This document shows positions 8,034 through 16,591 of a stretch of 64,000 nt of DNA, piece after piece. Source of the stretch: Nitrospirales bacterium (GTDB lineage Bacteria; Nitrospirota; Nitrospiria; Nitrospirales; UBA8639). Positions within the stretch are counted from its first letter, which is position 1; the number at the start of each line of letters is the position of its first letter. The DNA lies in NCBI GenBank assembly GCA_021604005.1, contig BQIV01000008.1:62001-126000 (forward strand). The letters are read 5' to 3'. Below the pieces are notes generated by a model that saw only the letters and a program-made list of their open reading frames with translations, searched no databases and was not told where the DNA came from. A program made the translations under genes and the position numbers.

Positions 8034-8453
8034 TTAAAGCTGTATATGGGCCATTGCTCGTGTGCGACGTCGGATAGGACGGACTGTGACCTCAACTCTA
8101 CGGTTAAGTTTATTTAAAACCTTGACCAATCGATCAATCGTAAAGCCTTTCAGATCACTATTTCTGATTCGGCAAATGTTCGCTTGATTAATGCCCGTCT
8201 GGAGAGAGGCTTGCCGTTGAGACCAGCCTTTTTTGTCGAGAATATCGATGATGTTTCCACGCAAATCTGCTTTGACTATAGCGAATCCAAATAAGTTCCA
8301 GCTGAGGTCAACCAACGAACCCCGCGCGATTACTCACTTCAAGCATGTGGAAGTTATTTGAAACGGCTATAGCTTTGTGTTCGCATCAGGTAACCCGACA
8401 TCTCGAAAAGGATTGTCACTGCCCTTGATGACTGCCAGTTTTTCTTTCTTCAT
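8034..8453 (-). pseudogene. XRE-family antitoxin gene interrupted by a MITE
   Basis: The minus strand from 8453 encodes MKKEKLAVIKGSDNPFRDVG and then LPDANTK. The MITE at 8276-8372 follows, introducing a TAG stop two codons later. After the element the frame resumes with KADLRGNIIDILDKKGWSQR and a helix-turn-helix (TGINQANICRIRNSDLKGF). Removing the 91-bp element plus one TA (93 bp, 31 codons) rejoins the two halves exactly in frame to give a 108-residue HTH_37/HigA-like protein of normal length. An ATG inside the MITE (8315) could restart translation of the C-terminal part. No toxin partner is visible next to it. Confidence 0.85.
8276..8372. mobile_element. 97-bp MITE-like element, copy 2, inside an antitoxin gene
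   Basis: Same length and ends as the copy at 1317-1413 (CTATAGC at the left, GCTATAG at the right). The best boundary model is C-TA-[91 bp]-TA-G, that is, insertion into a CTAG with TA duplication. This is supported by the host gene: excision with one TA restores its reading frame without any change. Confidence 0.8.
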
Positions 8454-8491
8454 GATCACAAATCCTTTTGACTGTTTTATTCTTTCCTCAA

Positions 8492-9279
8492 TCATGTGGA
8501 GTTTTTGGGGGATGATTTGATGTTATGATCGACTTTCCTGGCCGAGAAACGTATACGAACGTAGTCAGCTATCCAATTTCCTTCCTCATTGCATAACGTA
8601 CCGCGGAGGTGTTCTACAACTTCAGAAATGAACTCTTTTCTCGACAAAGTCGGTACTGCCACGATATACGGTTGCGCAAACGTTTCCAGCCAAGAGGCCA
8701 TATCCCCGGGTAGGGATGTCGGCCTTTGGAATAGGCGGATACTGTCGACCGCAAAAGCAGATGACGCTAGTAGTTCTTCATATTCCTTGGCACTTGGAAA
8801 GAACCATGGGTTTTTCATGATGATCCCGCGAGACGCAAGCGTCGATTCGACCGCGCTGACGATCGTGGCGACATTATCTTGTCCGCCAAACTCACCCACG
8901 AATCGCCCAGATGGTTTCAGGGCACGCCAGACTCTAGCGATCACTTTTTGAGGCTCATTGATCCAATGCAATGTGGCGTTCGAAAACACGGCATCAAACT
9001 CAGAATCAAACGGTAGATCTCGTGCATCCACCACAAACGCATTCAGGCCGCGCGATTGGGCCGCATCAACCATTTCAGCACTTGCGTCTATTCCAATGAC
9101 GTCGCATCCGGCCTCCACTAACTTGATTGTCAGTGCTCCATCACCACACCCAAGATCGAGAATGCGTTCGTGTGCCTGTGGGGCAAGTAGGTCAACGACA
9201 GGTGCCCAAGATCGGAAACGAATCTCGCATTCTCACCATATTGTTTGGGGTCCCAATTCTGTGCAGGTAACGCGTTCAT
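8492..9279 (-). pseudogene. SAM-dependent class I methyltransferase, frameshifted
   Basis: Starting at ATG 9279 the minus strand reads MNALPAQNWDPKQYGENARF and continues to VSDLG, then loses frame at a CCC run on the plus strand (9205-9207). In the next frame it continues APVVDLLAPQAHERILDLGC with the SAM-binding LDLGCGDG motif, and runs to 8492 with HWINEP and LKPSGR blocks typical of trans-aconitate methyltransferase-like enzymes. One missing base explains the break. The start overlaps the GrpB stop (ATGA). It is either a pseudogene or a sequencing indel; without the motif-bearing N-terminus the remaining piece from 9118 would be inactive. Confidence 0.75.
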
Positions 9280-9805
9280 GTTGCAGCCTGCTTAGCCTCA
9301 GTGAGAAGCTTGCGCACGATCGTTTCTTTAGTAGCGGTGTATGCTTCCCTGTCATTGGTATAGCACTCGGCAAGCCGTTCCTTTTCCAGTACGTATACCT
9401 GTCTTGCTTCGCGATGTGTCCTCAAAAAGTCACGAAACCGGAGATACTCCTCCCATTGCCGGCCATTCACATCCACCATGTGGACATGATGCGTTCTCAC
9501 ATGTGGATCTGCCTCGCTATGAAGAAATACCCGCCAGCTTCTCCTAAATCGCCTCCGTATTGGTATCCAATGTCTTGCATCAGATCTACAACGCTCTCTA
9601 TGGGAGGATCAACGGAAACCCCTATGGCGATGTCTAAAATCGGTTTCGCCCACAGCCCTGGTACAGCCGTACTTCCAACGTGTTTAATCTGACACGGAAT
9701 AGCAGACAGTGCGGCAGCAAGTCGAGTGCGCTCTTCGGCGAAAGCTGTGACCCATGCGGGATGAAAAGGCACAAGTTTAACTGTGCCATTATGAAGTCCG
9801 AGCAC
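9276..9805 (-). pseudogene. GrpB-family (UPF0157) protein, frameshifted
   Basis: The N-terminal part shows the family core: VKLVPFHPAWVTAFAEE, IKHVGSTAVPGL and KPILDIAIGV. Near 9510 the frame ends ARQIHM-stop. The next frame carries on with DPHVRTHHVHMV and WEEYLRFRDFLRTH to the C-terminus at 9276. A single missing base rejoins them. GrpB proteins are nucleotidyltransferase-fold proteins of uncertain function. I take GTG 9805 as the start because a perfect hairpin lies in the longer reading upstream; ATG 9883 is the alternative. The stop overlaps the methyltransferase start, so the two were an operon. Confidence 0.7.
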
Positions 9806-9832
9806 AATGAGTTGTCCTTTCAATTTGTGATT

Positions 9833-9853
9833 CCCCGTGGTCTTGCCACGGGG
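9833..9853. other. Perfect hairpin between GNAT and GrpB genes
   Basis: CCCCGTGG and CCACGGGG flank a 5-nt loop. It lies just downstream of the GNAT gene on the minus strand. There is no T-run, so a terminator role is uncertain. Confidence 0.5.
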
Positions 9854-9903
9854 ATCTTTATTTGGCTCAACTGCAAGTTGCAATCGTTTGGTCCAGTATG
9901 TTG

Positions 9904-10341
9904 TCAGACATGTGTATCATCAGAGGATACGAACGACATCATTCTAATATCGTGACGATGTTGCCACCCTCGTTTTTGCCAGTATTGAATTGCCTTGGTG
10001 TTCTCGTTTAAGACAAATAGGTGACATTTCTGAATGCCATTCTGCTGCAAGGCTGCAATTACCTGTTCGGTTAACTTCTTACCAACCCCTTGACCTCTGT
10101 GCTCGTGTGCCACGGCAAGGTGGTGCAGATAGCCTCTTCTTCCATCATGACCACACAACACCGTTCCGATGAGTTGTCCATTGCTTCGGGCCACAAAACT
10201 CAGTCCAGGGTTTCTTCTGAGATATGCTTCGATTCCTTCCCTTGAATCAGCGACTCGTAGACACATGCCCTCTGTCTGCTGCCAAAGAGACATGGCTTCA
10301 TGGTAGTCGGATATCATCATTTCTTTGATTTCGATTTGCAT
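9904..10341 (-). CDS. GNAT-family N-acetyltransferase
   Basis: A 145-residue single GNAT domain. Motif A, the acetyl-CoA pyrophosphate loop, is EHRGQGVGKKLT (about residues 80-91), preceded by the YLHHLAV strand. Motif B contains NENTKAIQYWQKRGW. The substrate cannot be predicted. It lies upstream of the GrpB/methyltransferase pair on the same strand, and unlike them its frame is intact. Confidence 0.85.
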   Translation of the reverse strand: MQIEIKEMMISDYHEAMSLWQQTEGMCLRVADSREGIEAYLRRNPGLSFVARSNGQLIGTVLCGHDGRRGYLHHLAVAHEHRGQGVGKKLTEQVIAALQQNGIQKCHLFVLNENTKAIQYWQKRGWQHRHDIRMMSFVSSDDTHV

Positions 10342-10558
10342 AAAAGATTTCGCCTTATGGGCAAGAGCTTACCAGCTTTCTAATTGATAAAATAGTTGCT
10401 TGAGAAGTCTATTTGAAACCACTTCATTCAGGTTGGCTTCCAAGATTGTCCAGATTTTGTGGCTCCCGTCGTTGATACAGTTAGTGAGCTTACACACCGT
10501 TTCTTTTGGCACATGATGCACTCTCCAGCTATTACCCCCACTATACACGTTTTGGAAA

Positions 10559-11029
10559 TCAGGTATCTGAAGGACTCGAGCCTGCAATATCTTTTATGGA
10601 ATGGAGCCGTTTATGGGCGGTAACAAGTACATCCGCTTTTATCCGAAGCGCGACTGCGAAAATGGCCGAATCATTGGTCATGAGCCTATGGCGAGTTTGG
10701 AGAGCACGGGATGTTTCAATGAAATCAGTAGATGTGCAAGGTTCAAACTTCAATCCGAGTCTTACTAAAGCTCTCACTTTTTCTTTGTACAGCTTGAGTT
10801 CTTTGATGCCTTCTGGCTTAGTGGCAAGTTGGTGAGCCAGTTGATGACCTTTCACGATCCCTAAGGTGGAAGCTTCTGCCAACATGAGTTTGCGTGAGAG
10901 TTCTTGCCAGACGGGTTGCGGAAGTACTCCAAGGACCTCACCGTTTCCCACTCGACGAAGAAGCCGCTGAGCTTGACCTGAAGCCCCTTGTTCTGCGTAC
11001 AACAGCACATTTGTATCTAGCACACACAC
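10559..11029 (-). CDS. PIN-domain ribonuclease toxin (VapC-like)
   Basis: A 156-residue PIN domain. LDTNVLLYAEQ at the N-terminus carries the first catalytic Asp, the middle Glu lies in VWQELSRKL, and TNDSAIFAVALRIKADVLVT supplies the C-terminal acidic residues. The start used is GTG 11029, 24 nt after the antitoxin stop. The C-terminus ends oddly (AGSSPSDT). In the next frame the bases at the same place read RVLQIPDF, which is what a PIN domain would be expected to end with, so a one-base insertion near 10585 is possible. The pair would be a type II toxin-antitoxin module. Confidence 0.75.
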   Translation of the reverse strand: MCVLDTNVLLYAEQGASGQAQRLLRRVGNGEVLGVLPQPVWQELSRKLMLAEASTLGIVKGHQLAHQLATKPEGIKELKLYKEKVRALVRLGLKFEPCTSTDFIETSRALQTRHRLMTNDSAIFAVALRIKADVLVTAHKRLHSIKDIAGSSPSDT

Positions 11030-11053
11030 TTCCAGCTTTGATCTGAGCCAGAT

Positions 11054-11296
11054 TCATGAATCCCAGCAGTTTTCTTCAAGAATGTGGCGGAATTGTGCAC
11101 GTGAGAGCTTGAGGGGACGTTCGCAGAATACTTGGTAGGCCATCTCGCGCTCGTTTGCTGAGGCGGCTCCCCCATTCAGATATTGAGTCAAGGCGTCTTC
11201 GATGAGTTCATAGAGCGGACGGCCTTCTTCCGCTGCGCGTCGTTTCGCGAGACGCATGACGTGTTCTTCTATTAAAGTCCCCAGTTTCTGTTTCAT
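11054..11296 (-). CDS. Antitoxin-like small protein paired with PIN toxin
   Basis: An 80-residue protein. Its N-terminus (GTLIEEHVMRLAKRRAAEEG followed by RPLYELIEDALTQYL) resembles a ribbon-helix-helix antitoxin, and the C-terminal helix region would bind the toxin. It precedes the PIN gene on the same strand. Two inverted repeats of TCTAG words upstream (11335-11394) are likely its operator. Confidence 0.7.
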   Translation of the reverse strand: MKQKLGTLIEEHVMRLAKRRAAEEGRPLYELIEDALTQYLNGGAASANEREMAYQVFCERPLKLSRAQFRHILEENCWDS

Positions 11297-11334
11297 AGTG
11301 ATGCTCCTGTGTGAGTAGCATTACAGGAAGATTA

Positions 11335-11394
11335 TTCTAGAAATCTAGATTTATTAAGATTTGTAAGGCTATGAGTATTCTAGCTTTGCTAGAA
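11335..11394 (-). promoter_or_regulatory. Operator-like inverted repeats upstream of the PIN operon
   Basis: Two TCTAGA palindromes at 11336-11341 and 11344-11349 are followed by TTCTAGC-TTT-GCTAGAA at 11378-11394. Repeated half-sites of this kind ahead of an antitoxin gene fit autoregulation by a ribbon-helix-helix dimer. This is inferred from position and symmetry only. Confidence 0.5.
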
Positions 11395-11562
11395 ATACAT
11401 TTAGGGTACATCTAAAAACCTGGTTTGTAGCGGTGCTCATAAGCGAGTGTGGCCAAGAGATGAATGAACCTGCCTATTCATGGTACATTGCGTTCGGCTT
11501 GTCCAATTATATCTGCGAAATGACACATTTGTGATGGATAGAGAAAGGTTGAGCGTTTTCCG

Positions 11563-12294
11563 ATGAACTCGATGACAGCAAATATAAAAGAAGAGATCAG
11601 TGAGGCTATCAACCGTCAAGATGAACAGGCCGTGTTGCACAGGTATCAAGAGCAGGGGGAGTTTTTATCGCTTGATTCTTTTCTCTCTCAAGAGGCGATT
11701 CATGAGTTGATGCAGGATGTCGAACATGTTCGTCCTCAACTCAACCGCAATTTTATTCCCGGGCATAAAAAAGGTGGAAGCGTCAGTTATTTTATTGTAA
11801 AGAAATCTGCTCCATTACTAATGGCGTTGTATAAAGACCCAGCCTTACTTGCGTGGCTCAGTCAGCTTGCCGGTGAACGGTTGCTGCTCTGCCCTGAAGA
11901 CGATCCGCATTCCTGTGCCTTGTATTTTTATACCGAAGCTGGTGATCACATTGGCTATCATTATGATACATCGTACTACAAAGGTGCGCGCTATACGGTC
12001 TTGATCGGGTTGCTTGACCGTTCAACGAGCCGCCTTGCATGTCGCCTCCATACGAAAGATCCTTCCAAACAAACGAAAGAATTATCGTTGGATACGAAGC
12101 CTGGGTCCTTCATCTTTTTTAATGGCGACAAACTGCATCATGCCGTGACGCCACTTGGGGAAAATGAAGAGCGTATTGTCCTCACGCTGCAGTATGTGAC
12201 CAATCCTGAAATGGGACGATTCAATCGGTGGTTTTCGAATATGAAAGATGCGGTAGGGTATTTTGGACTACCAGCTCTGTTCCGACGCTCATAG
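11563..12294 (+). CDS. 2-oxoglutarate/Fe(II)-dependent oxygenase family protein
   Basis: A 243-residue protein with the double-stranded beta-helix iron site: His133-Tyr-Asp135 (HYD) and a distal His192 or His193 (KLHHAV). Arg204 (ERIVLTL) is placed to bind 2-oxoglutarate. Asp in the HxD motif is present, so this is a hydroxylase-type rather than a halogenase-type site. The substrate is unknown. The gene stands alone, with an AT-rich leader upstream and a strong bidirectional terminator downstream. Confidence 0.8.
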   Translation: MNSMTANIKEEISEAINRQDEQAVLHRYQEQGEFLSLDSFLSQEAIHELMQDVEHVRPQLNRNFIPGHKKGGSVSYFIVKKSAPLLMALYKDPALLAWLSQLAGERLLLCPEDDPHSCALYFYTEAGDHIGYHYDTSYYKGARYTVLIGLLDRSTSRLACRLHTKDPSKQTKELSLDTKPGSFIFFNGDKLHHAVTPLGENEERIVLTLQYVTNPEMGRFNRWFSNMKDAVGYFGLPALFRRS

Positions 12295-12302
12295 GGGAAG
12301 CT

Positions 12303-12399
12303 AACGTATCTCGTTACTCGTGAAGCGTATCTCGCCTATCTTATCTGCTCTTTCGCTTCACGCTTCACGAACGACGCTTCACGAGTAACGAGATACGTT
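12303..12399. terminator. Bidirectional terminator made of dispersed repeat words
   Basis: AACGTATCTCGTTACTCGTG (start of a 25-bp arm, 12303-12327) is perfectly complementary to 12375-12399. The loop contains further GCTTCACG repeats, and a T-run follows the right arm. It separates the convergent oxygenase and PP2C genes and is the most complete member of the dispersed repeat family (see 4411-4468). Confidence 0.8.
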
Positions 12400-12406
12400 T
12401 TTTCTT

Positions 12407-13156
12407 TTAAGTTTCAGCGCCTACCAAGACGACGGTGATGTTGTCCTTCCCGCCTAATTGATTAGCTTTTTCGATGAGCTGTTGACAGGCTTCTTTCAGG
12501 GAATGGTTATGTTGTCGGATCACGGTAAAAAACTCGTCGTCAGTCATCATTTTCGTTAATCCATCAGAGCACAAGAGAATTTTGTCTGTTGGGTGTAGCG
12601 AGAGGGTTTGTACCGATGGCTCGACAGTGGATTCAATACCCAAGCCTTGCGTCAGGACATTACGGAGTGGATGAGTGAGTGCTTCTTCCCGTGTGATAAT
12701 GCCCAAGTCAATCCGGTCTTCCACGAGGCTATGGTCTCGCGTTAGTAATGTCATGGCATCGTCTTGAATACGATAGGCACGGCTATCGCCAACGTGGGCG
12801 ATTGTCGCCTCACCGGGAGAGTCTTCTGAAATCTGAAGGACGACAGCTGTTGTTCCCATTCCGGAAAATTCTTGGTGGTTTTTCGCATGGGTTCGAATTG
12901 CCTGATTTGTTGCTATAAGCGCATTTCGTAAGAGGGTTTCACGTTCTTGCTTGGGCTGGGGTTTCTTAGTTTGATGCTCCTCAACATACGGCCCAATGGT
13001 GTCGATGACCAACTGACTGGCGACTTCACCTCCGGCATGGCCTCCCATCCCATCTGCCACGATCCACAGACCGAGGGCCTGGTGTATGGCAAAGGTGTCT
13101 TGATTGACCTTACGGACGCGACCAATATCGGTTTGTCCCCATCCTTGCCACTTCAT
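12407..13156 (-). CDS. PP2C-family serine/threonine protein phosphatase
   Basis: A 249-residue PP2C domain of the bacterial Stp/PrpC type. The metal-binding motifs are all present: RKVNQD near residue 15, VADGMGGHAGG near residue 34, GDSRAYR, and the C-terminal CSDGLTKM and GGKDNITVV. It dephosphorylates Ser/Thr phosphoproteins in the cytosol. Its start overlaps the stop of the upstream nuclease-like gene by 4 nt (ATGA), so they are co-translated. No Ser/Thr kinase gene is in the window. Confidence 0.93.
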   Translation of the reverse strand: MKWQGWGQTDIGRVRKVNQDTFAIHQALGLWIVADGMGGHAGGEVASQLVIDTIGPYVEEHQTKKPQPKQERETLLRNALIATNQAIRTHAKNHQEFSGMGTTAVVLQISEDSPGEATIAHVGDSRAYRIQDDAMTLLTRDHSLVEDRIDLGIITREEALTHPLRNVLTQGLGIESTVEPSVQTLSLHPTDKILLCSDGLTKMMTDDEFFTVIRQHNHSLKEACQQLIEKANQLGGKDNITVVLVGAET

Positions 13157-13950
13157 CGTGATTGCGTGTTCCTAGGTTTCATGTAATCTGGAAGGACTGT
13201 TGGCTGATACCGTTGTTTGAGTTTCTGAAAGATACGCTCAGCGAGCGGTTCAAGATTCTTGACATCCATCTCATTATATTCGAGTAAGCGAGCACCTGCA
13301 TCGGCATCCCCGGTACACCAGGCTTGCCATAGCAGAACCGCATCCCATCCGGTGAGTCCTTCAACGTTGGAGGGCCGCTGTAAATCAAACTCTCCCTCAA
13401 TGTGTTTGAGTCCCCCTTTATAGCCAAGCCGTCTGGCCGCAAAGCACAAATCGAAGTGTGGATGGTCGAGTGAAATGCGAGGGAATTGGTTGCGAATGTA
13501 AGGCAAATCAAATCCAGATCCGAAAAATGTGACGAGAAGATCATATTGTTCTAACTCTTCACGGAGTCGGTCGTGGGTTAGAGTGTCCTCATGCACGAGT
13601 GCGGTCATGCCGTGCCTTCCATAGATGCCTACTACGGTGATGTACCCGGAGTCTGCCGGAGCGCCGTTTGTCTCAATATCCAGAAACGCCGTGTTTTCTC
13701 GAAAGTTTTCAAAGAGCCGCCAATGATCGCGAGATTTGAGGCACTGTGCAAAATACTTTGCATCGCCACATTCAAGATGGTGAAGCGCGGTTCTGAGTTC
13801 TGCATCGTACAGGGCTTTCCGGGCTTTGGGAATACCTGGGATCGTTGAAACCGTTAAGAAAGTTTGCCAAGTATCAATACCCTGATCCCAGAGACGCTGT
13901 TCGGTGGATTCGCCGATTCCGTCAAGAAAGATAAAGGATGATTCTAGCAT
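13153..13950 (-). CDS. RNase H-like exonuclease (YprB family)
   Basis: A 265-residue protein. The N-terminal half has a helix-hairpin-helix-like segment (FLDGIGESTEQRLWDQGI). The C-terminal RNase_H_2 domain has the acidic residues FLDIETNG, FGSGFDLPYI and EYNEMDVKNL expected of a DEDD-type 3'-5' exonuclease. I chose Met at 13950 because homologous numbering starts near MLESSFIFLDGIG; a start at 14007 is also open. It is the first gene of a two-gene operon with the PP2C phosphatase. Confidence 0.8.
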   Translation of the reverse strand: MLESSFIFLDGIGESTEQRLWDQGIDTWQTFLTVSTIPGIPKARKALYDAELRTALHHLECGDAKYFAQCLKSRDHWRLFENFRENTAFLDIETNGAPADSGYITVVGIYGRHGMTALVHEDTLTHDRLREELEQYDLLVTFFGSGFDLPYIRNQFPRISLDHPHFDLCFAARRLGYKGGLKHIEGEFDLQRPSNVEGLTGWDAVLLWQAWCTGDADAGARLLEYNEMDVKNLEPLAERIFQKLKQRYQPTVLPDYMKPRNTQSR

Positions 13951-14190
13951 GGCATGGGGCCCAATAGACTTTCGTAAAATACCAGAGGAGAGTGAGTACG
14001 GTCTCACATCAACACGTCACAGTGTTGATTGCTTGTCACAAGCAGGATGAAACGTCAGTCCCTTCTCTCTCGTCAATAGAGGCATTACCCAATTGACTGA
14101 CCGGACGCAAGTCCTTGATTTCATCGGGAGGACACGCTACATTCCAGATCATCCAATTATGTTTGATTATTCACGGTAAGGGTTATGATT

Positions 14191-14577
14191 ATGGAGTTGC
14201 AAGCACGACGTATTCGGATATCGATCGGCGGTGTCAAGCTGGAAGCGGATCTTAAACCAACCAGAACGGCTCAGGCAATCTATGAGGCATTGCCAATTGA
14301 AGCCTCGGTAAATATGTGGGGTGAGGAGTTTTATTGTAAGGTTCCTGGCGTCAAAGACTACCGTGAGACGGCCACAACACAGGTAAAAGTGGGAGATGTG
14401 GCGTTTTGGGGGGTTGGTGAAATGTTTGCAGTATTTTTCGGACGGACTCCCATGAGCCTGGGTGAAGATCCTGTGCCTGCTGATCGTGTGAATATCATTG
14501 GGAAAATCGACGGTGATGCGAAAAATCTCAGAGAGGCCGTGGGTGCGACGATGATGAAAGTTGAACCGGTTTCCTAA
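14191..14577 (+). CDS. Cyclophilin-like fold protein (TM1367 family)
   Basis: About 128 residues matching the small bacterial cyclophilin-like family: ISIGGVKLEADLKPTRTAQA, WGEEFYCKVPG and a VGDVAFWG block followed by FFGRTPMS. The fold is that of a cyclophilin, but prolyl isomerase activity is not established for the family. ATG 14191 is preferred over 14185 because GGTAAGGG ends 8 nt upstream of it. It heads a short run with two DUF507 genes. Confidence 0.8.
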   Translation: MELQARRIRISIGGVKLEADLKPTRTAQAIYEALPIEASVNMWGEEFYCKVPGVKDYRETATTQVKVGDVAFWGVGEMFAVFFGRTPMSLGEDPVPADRVNIIGKIDGDAKNLREAVGATMMKVEPVS

Positions 14578-14585
14578 GTATTGTC

Positions 14586-14867
14586 ATGCGTTTGACCAAA
14601 GAGCGTATTCATACGATGGCATTCAAGATTCTCCAGCGATTGCAGTCGCAGAAGTATCTGGATGGGACCGGTCCATCGGAATCGCTAGTGCGAGCACTGG
14701 AACATGCGATTACGGAAGAACTCACGGTCGAAGATCGGTTAAATACCGAAGTTCGCGAGATGCTGAAACAGTTTGACGCTGAGTTTCAAAGTGGGAAAGC
14801 GGACTATCAAAAAATGTTCTCAATGGTTAAACAAAAACTGGTTCGTGAACGCAATATTGTTCTGTAA
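14586..14867 (+). CDS. DUF507 family protein, copy 1
   Basis: A 93-residue, all-helical, charged protein of the DUF507 family (RLTKERIHTMAFKILQRL; EDRLNTEVREMLKQF). The function is unknown. It starts 8 nt after the cyclophilin-like gene and is followed by a second, diverged DUF507 gene; tandem pairs of this family are usual. Confidence 0.8.
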   Translation: MRLTKERIHTMAFKILQRLQSQKYLDGTGPSESLVRALEHAITEELTVEDRLNTEVREMLKQFDAEFQSGKADYQKMFSMVKQKLVRERNIVL

Positions 14868-14914
14868 ACACTCACAGAACATGGCAATTGTTTAGGTAGC
14901 ATTCGTTTTCCAGG

Positions 14915-15214
14915 ATGAAATACACGATGATGTCTCCTCTGATTTCTGACGAGAAGCAAACTCATTTAGCACATACGATTCTTCAGTTTCTTCAGACAAA
15001 TCGCGATGCGAATTTGAAGGGTGAGCCGGCGATTGTCTTAAAAGAAATTAAACGAGTGTTGAATGAGGAGATGAAAATCGAGCAAGAGGTGACACAATCC
15101 GTCCGTGCCAAGTTGGAGTCCTATTCCCGCAACATTCCCGAAGGTTCTCAGGAATGGGATGTGTTATACCGCAAAACCTACGCTGAAGAACTCCGGAAAC
15201 GGAATCTTGGTTAA
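14915..15214 (+). CDS. DUF507 family protein, copy 2
   Basis: A 99-residue helical protein, paralogous to the gene 48 nt upstream. The layout is shared: an N-terminal LAHTILQFLQ helix, then a conserved KIEQEVTQSVRAKLESY helix, then a basic C-terminus. The function is unknown. A start at Met5 or Met6 is also possible. Confidence 0.75.
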   Translation: MKYTMMSPLISDEKQTHLAHTILQFLQTNRDANLKGEPAIVLKEIKRVLNEEMKIEQEVTQSVRAKLESYSRNIPEGSQEWDVLYRKTYAEELRKRNLG

Positions 15215-15386
15215 AATCCCTCCCATCTTTTCATTTTCCTTCAGTTCTTGATTGCGTTGTGCGTTTTTCACCATGTGAGCTCTGCCACGTGTGATGTCTA
15301 GTCATTTCTCATACCTAGAACTGATTATGAAGCACATGGTAATGTTTCCTGCACACTGAGTCGATCACTTGTGAGAGAGGGAATCT

Positions 15387-15638
15387 ATGTCCGAGCTTGA
15401 TGATGAACGCGAAAAAACTTGGTATGGCATTGGAGCGGCAACTCTGTCGGTCATTGCCGGCATGGGGCATCTTTACTTAGGTGTTTCACGTGGCTATTGG
15501 TTTATCGCTTCCGGTGTCGTCATGCTGATCATTGGTGAATGGTATTGGCATGTGGCAACGTGGATTTACATTCAATTTGCGATTTTTGCCGCTTTTGACG
15601 CGTTCTCCTTTGGGAAACGCGGTCATGGTCTTTTTTGA
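15387..15638 (+). CDS. Small membrane protein of unknown function
   Basis: 83 residues with two or three membrane segments (about 15-35, 38-52, 57-75) separated by a GHLYLGVSRGYWF loop. The Gly-rich first segment and spacing resemble TM2-type small membrane proteins, but I cannot assign a family. The next gene starts 31 nt downstream. Confidence 0.6.
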   Translation: MSELDDEREKTWYGIGAATLSVIAGMGHLYLGVSRGYWFIASGVVMLIIGEWYWHVATWIYIQFAIFAAFDAFSFGKRGHGLF

Positions 15639-15669
15639 GTATCCGTCAGCGAGACCGAGTGAGGGAGTA

Positions 15670-16557
15670 ATGAGCACAAACAAGAAGACTCTTATGAACG
15701 TTTTTGTGGTCATGCTCGTGGCTGTTGGGCTGCCGGGGGCATGGATCGCGATGTCTCCGACGGCGTTTGCCGAAGAACGGGTCGATGCGAAGCTTGTGGT
15801 GGAAGATGTGCTGATTCTGCCTGGAAAAGCAACGCAATTGAAGGCCTTTCTCTATCGCGATGGGTTGCTGGGTAAGCACATTGGGCTTGGTGGTGAGCCA
15901 ATAGACTTTTTCGTACAAACACGTTTGCTAGGGCAGACCATGACGGGCGGAGATGGGTATGCGTATCTTGACTATACGCCACGGCTTCGCGGAAATTTAT
16001 CTATTACCGCAAAGGTGCGTGATAGCCCTCGTGTCTCAGCTCAAGAAGGCACAGGCTTACTGCTTGTTTGGGAGAGACGCAGACCAATTCTCCTTGTGGA
16101 TATTGGGGCGTTGCTTCCAGTCGACGCGCAGAGTGATGTGATGCAGTCGTTGATTTCCTTATCTATGGGAAGTGATTTTTTGCCCGAACCTAATCCAGAG
16201 GCCAGTTTTGAACTTGAAAAGTTAGGGGAGTTTTACTACAACCTCGTCTATCTCTATCGGGGAAACATTGAATCCAATCACGCCGTGCAATCGTGGTTAA
16301 AGCAACATGGTTTTCCTCCCGGAATTCCTATGATGGTTCAGCCCGGCCCGAAGGCTTTCATCGCCTTCCTTGAACGCATGTATGAAGATGGGTGGGAAAA
16401 TGTTTCGGCCGGTATCGGTCGAACGGTCGAGTTTGCCGAAGTCTTGGTTGAACGTCGAATCCAAACCGTCATTATCCAAGAAACGGAGAGTGGGAAAAGA
16501 TTCCCGCGACGTGCCAATGTGGTGACCGGCTGGAAGAAGGTTCGTCGACATTTGTGA
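15670..16557 (+). CDS. Secreted protein with Ig-like and HAD-like regions, unknown function
   Basis: 295 residues with a signal peptide (residues ~8-35, ending around AFAEE). A beta-rich region (about 40-130: LPGKATQLKAFLYRDGLLGK, then GGDGYAYLDYTP) looks like an Ig-type domain. The second half starts ILLVDIGALLPVD and ends with VEFAEVLVERRIQTVIIQE, which recalls HAD-like domains, but without the canonical DxDGT nucleophile motif. ATG 15670 was chosen because GAGGGA precedes it by 3-8 nt. Probably periplasmic. Confidence 0.6.
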   Translation: MSTNKKTLMNVFVVMLVAVGLPGAWIAMSPTAFAEERVDAKLVVEDVLILPGKATQLKAFLYRDGLLGKHIGLGGEPIDFFVQTRLLGQTMTGGDGYAYLDYTPRLRGNLSITAKVRDSPRVSAQEGTGLLLVWERRRPILLVDIGALLPVDAQSDVMQSLISLSMGSDFLPEPNPEASFELEKLGEFYYNLVYLYRGNIESNHAVQSWLKQHGFPPGIPMMVQPGPKAFIAFLERMYEDGWENVSAGIGRTVEFAEVLVERRIQTVIIQETESGKRFPRRANVVTGWKKVRRHL

Positions 16558-16591
16558 AGTGATGGAACCGTGATGACCATGAGGCTACAAC

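Noticed and set aside
10369-10587. Separate 72-residue gene overlapping the PIN toxin end
   Set aside because: No start signal or family; its first residues look like the lost C-terminus of the PIN domain, so a frameshift is the better explanation.
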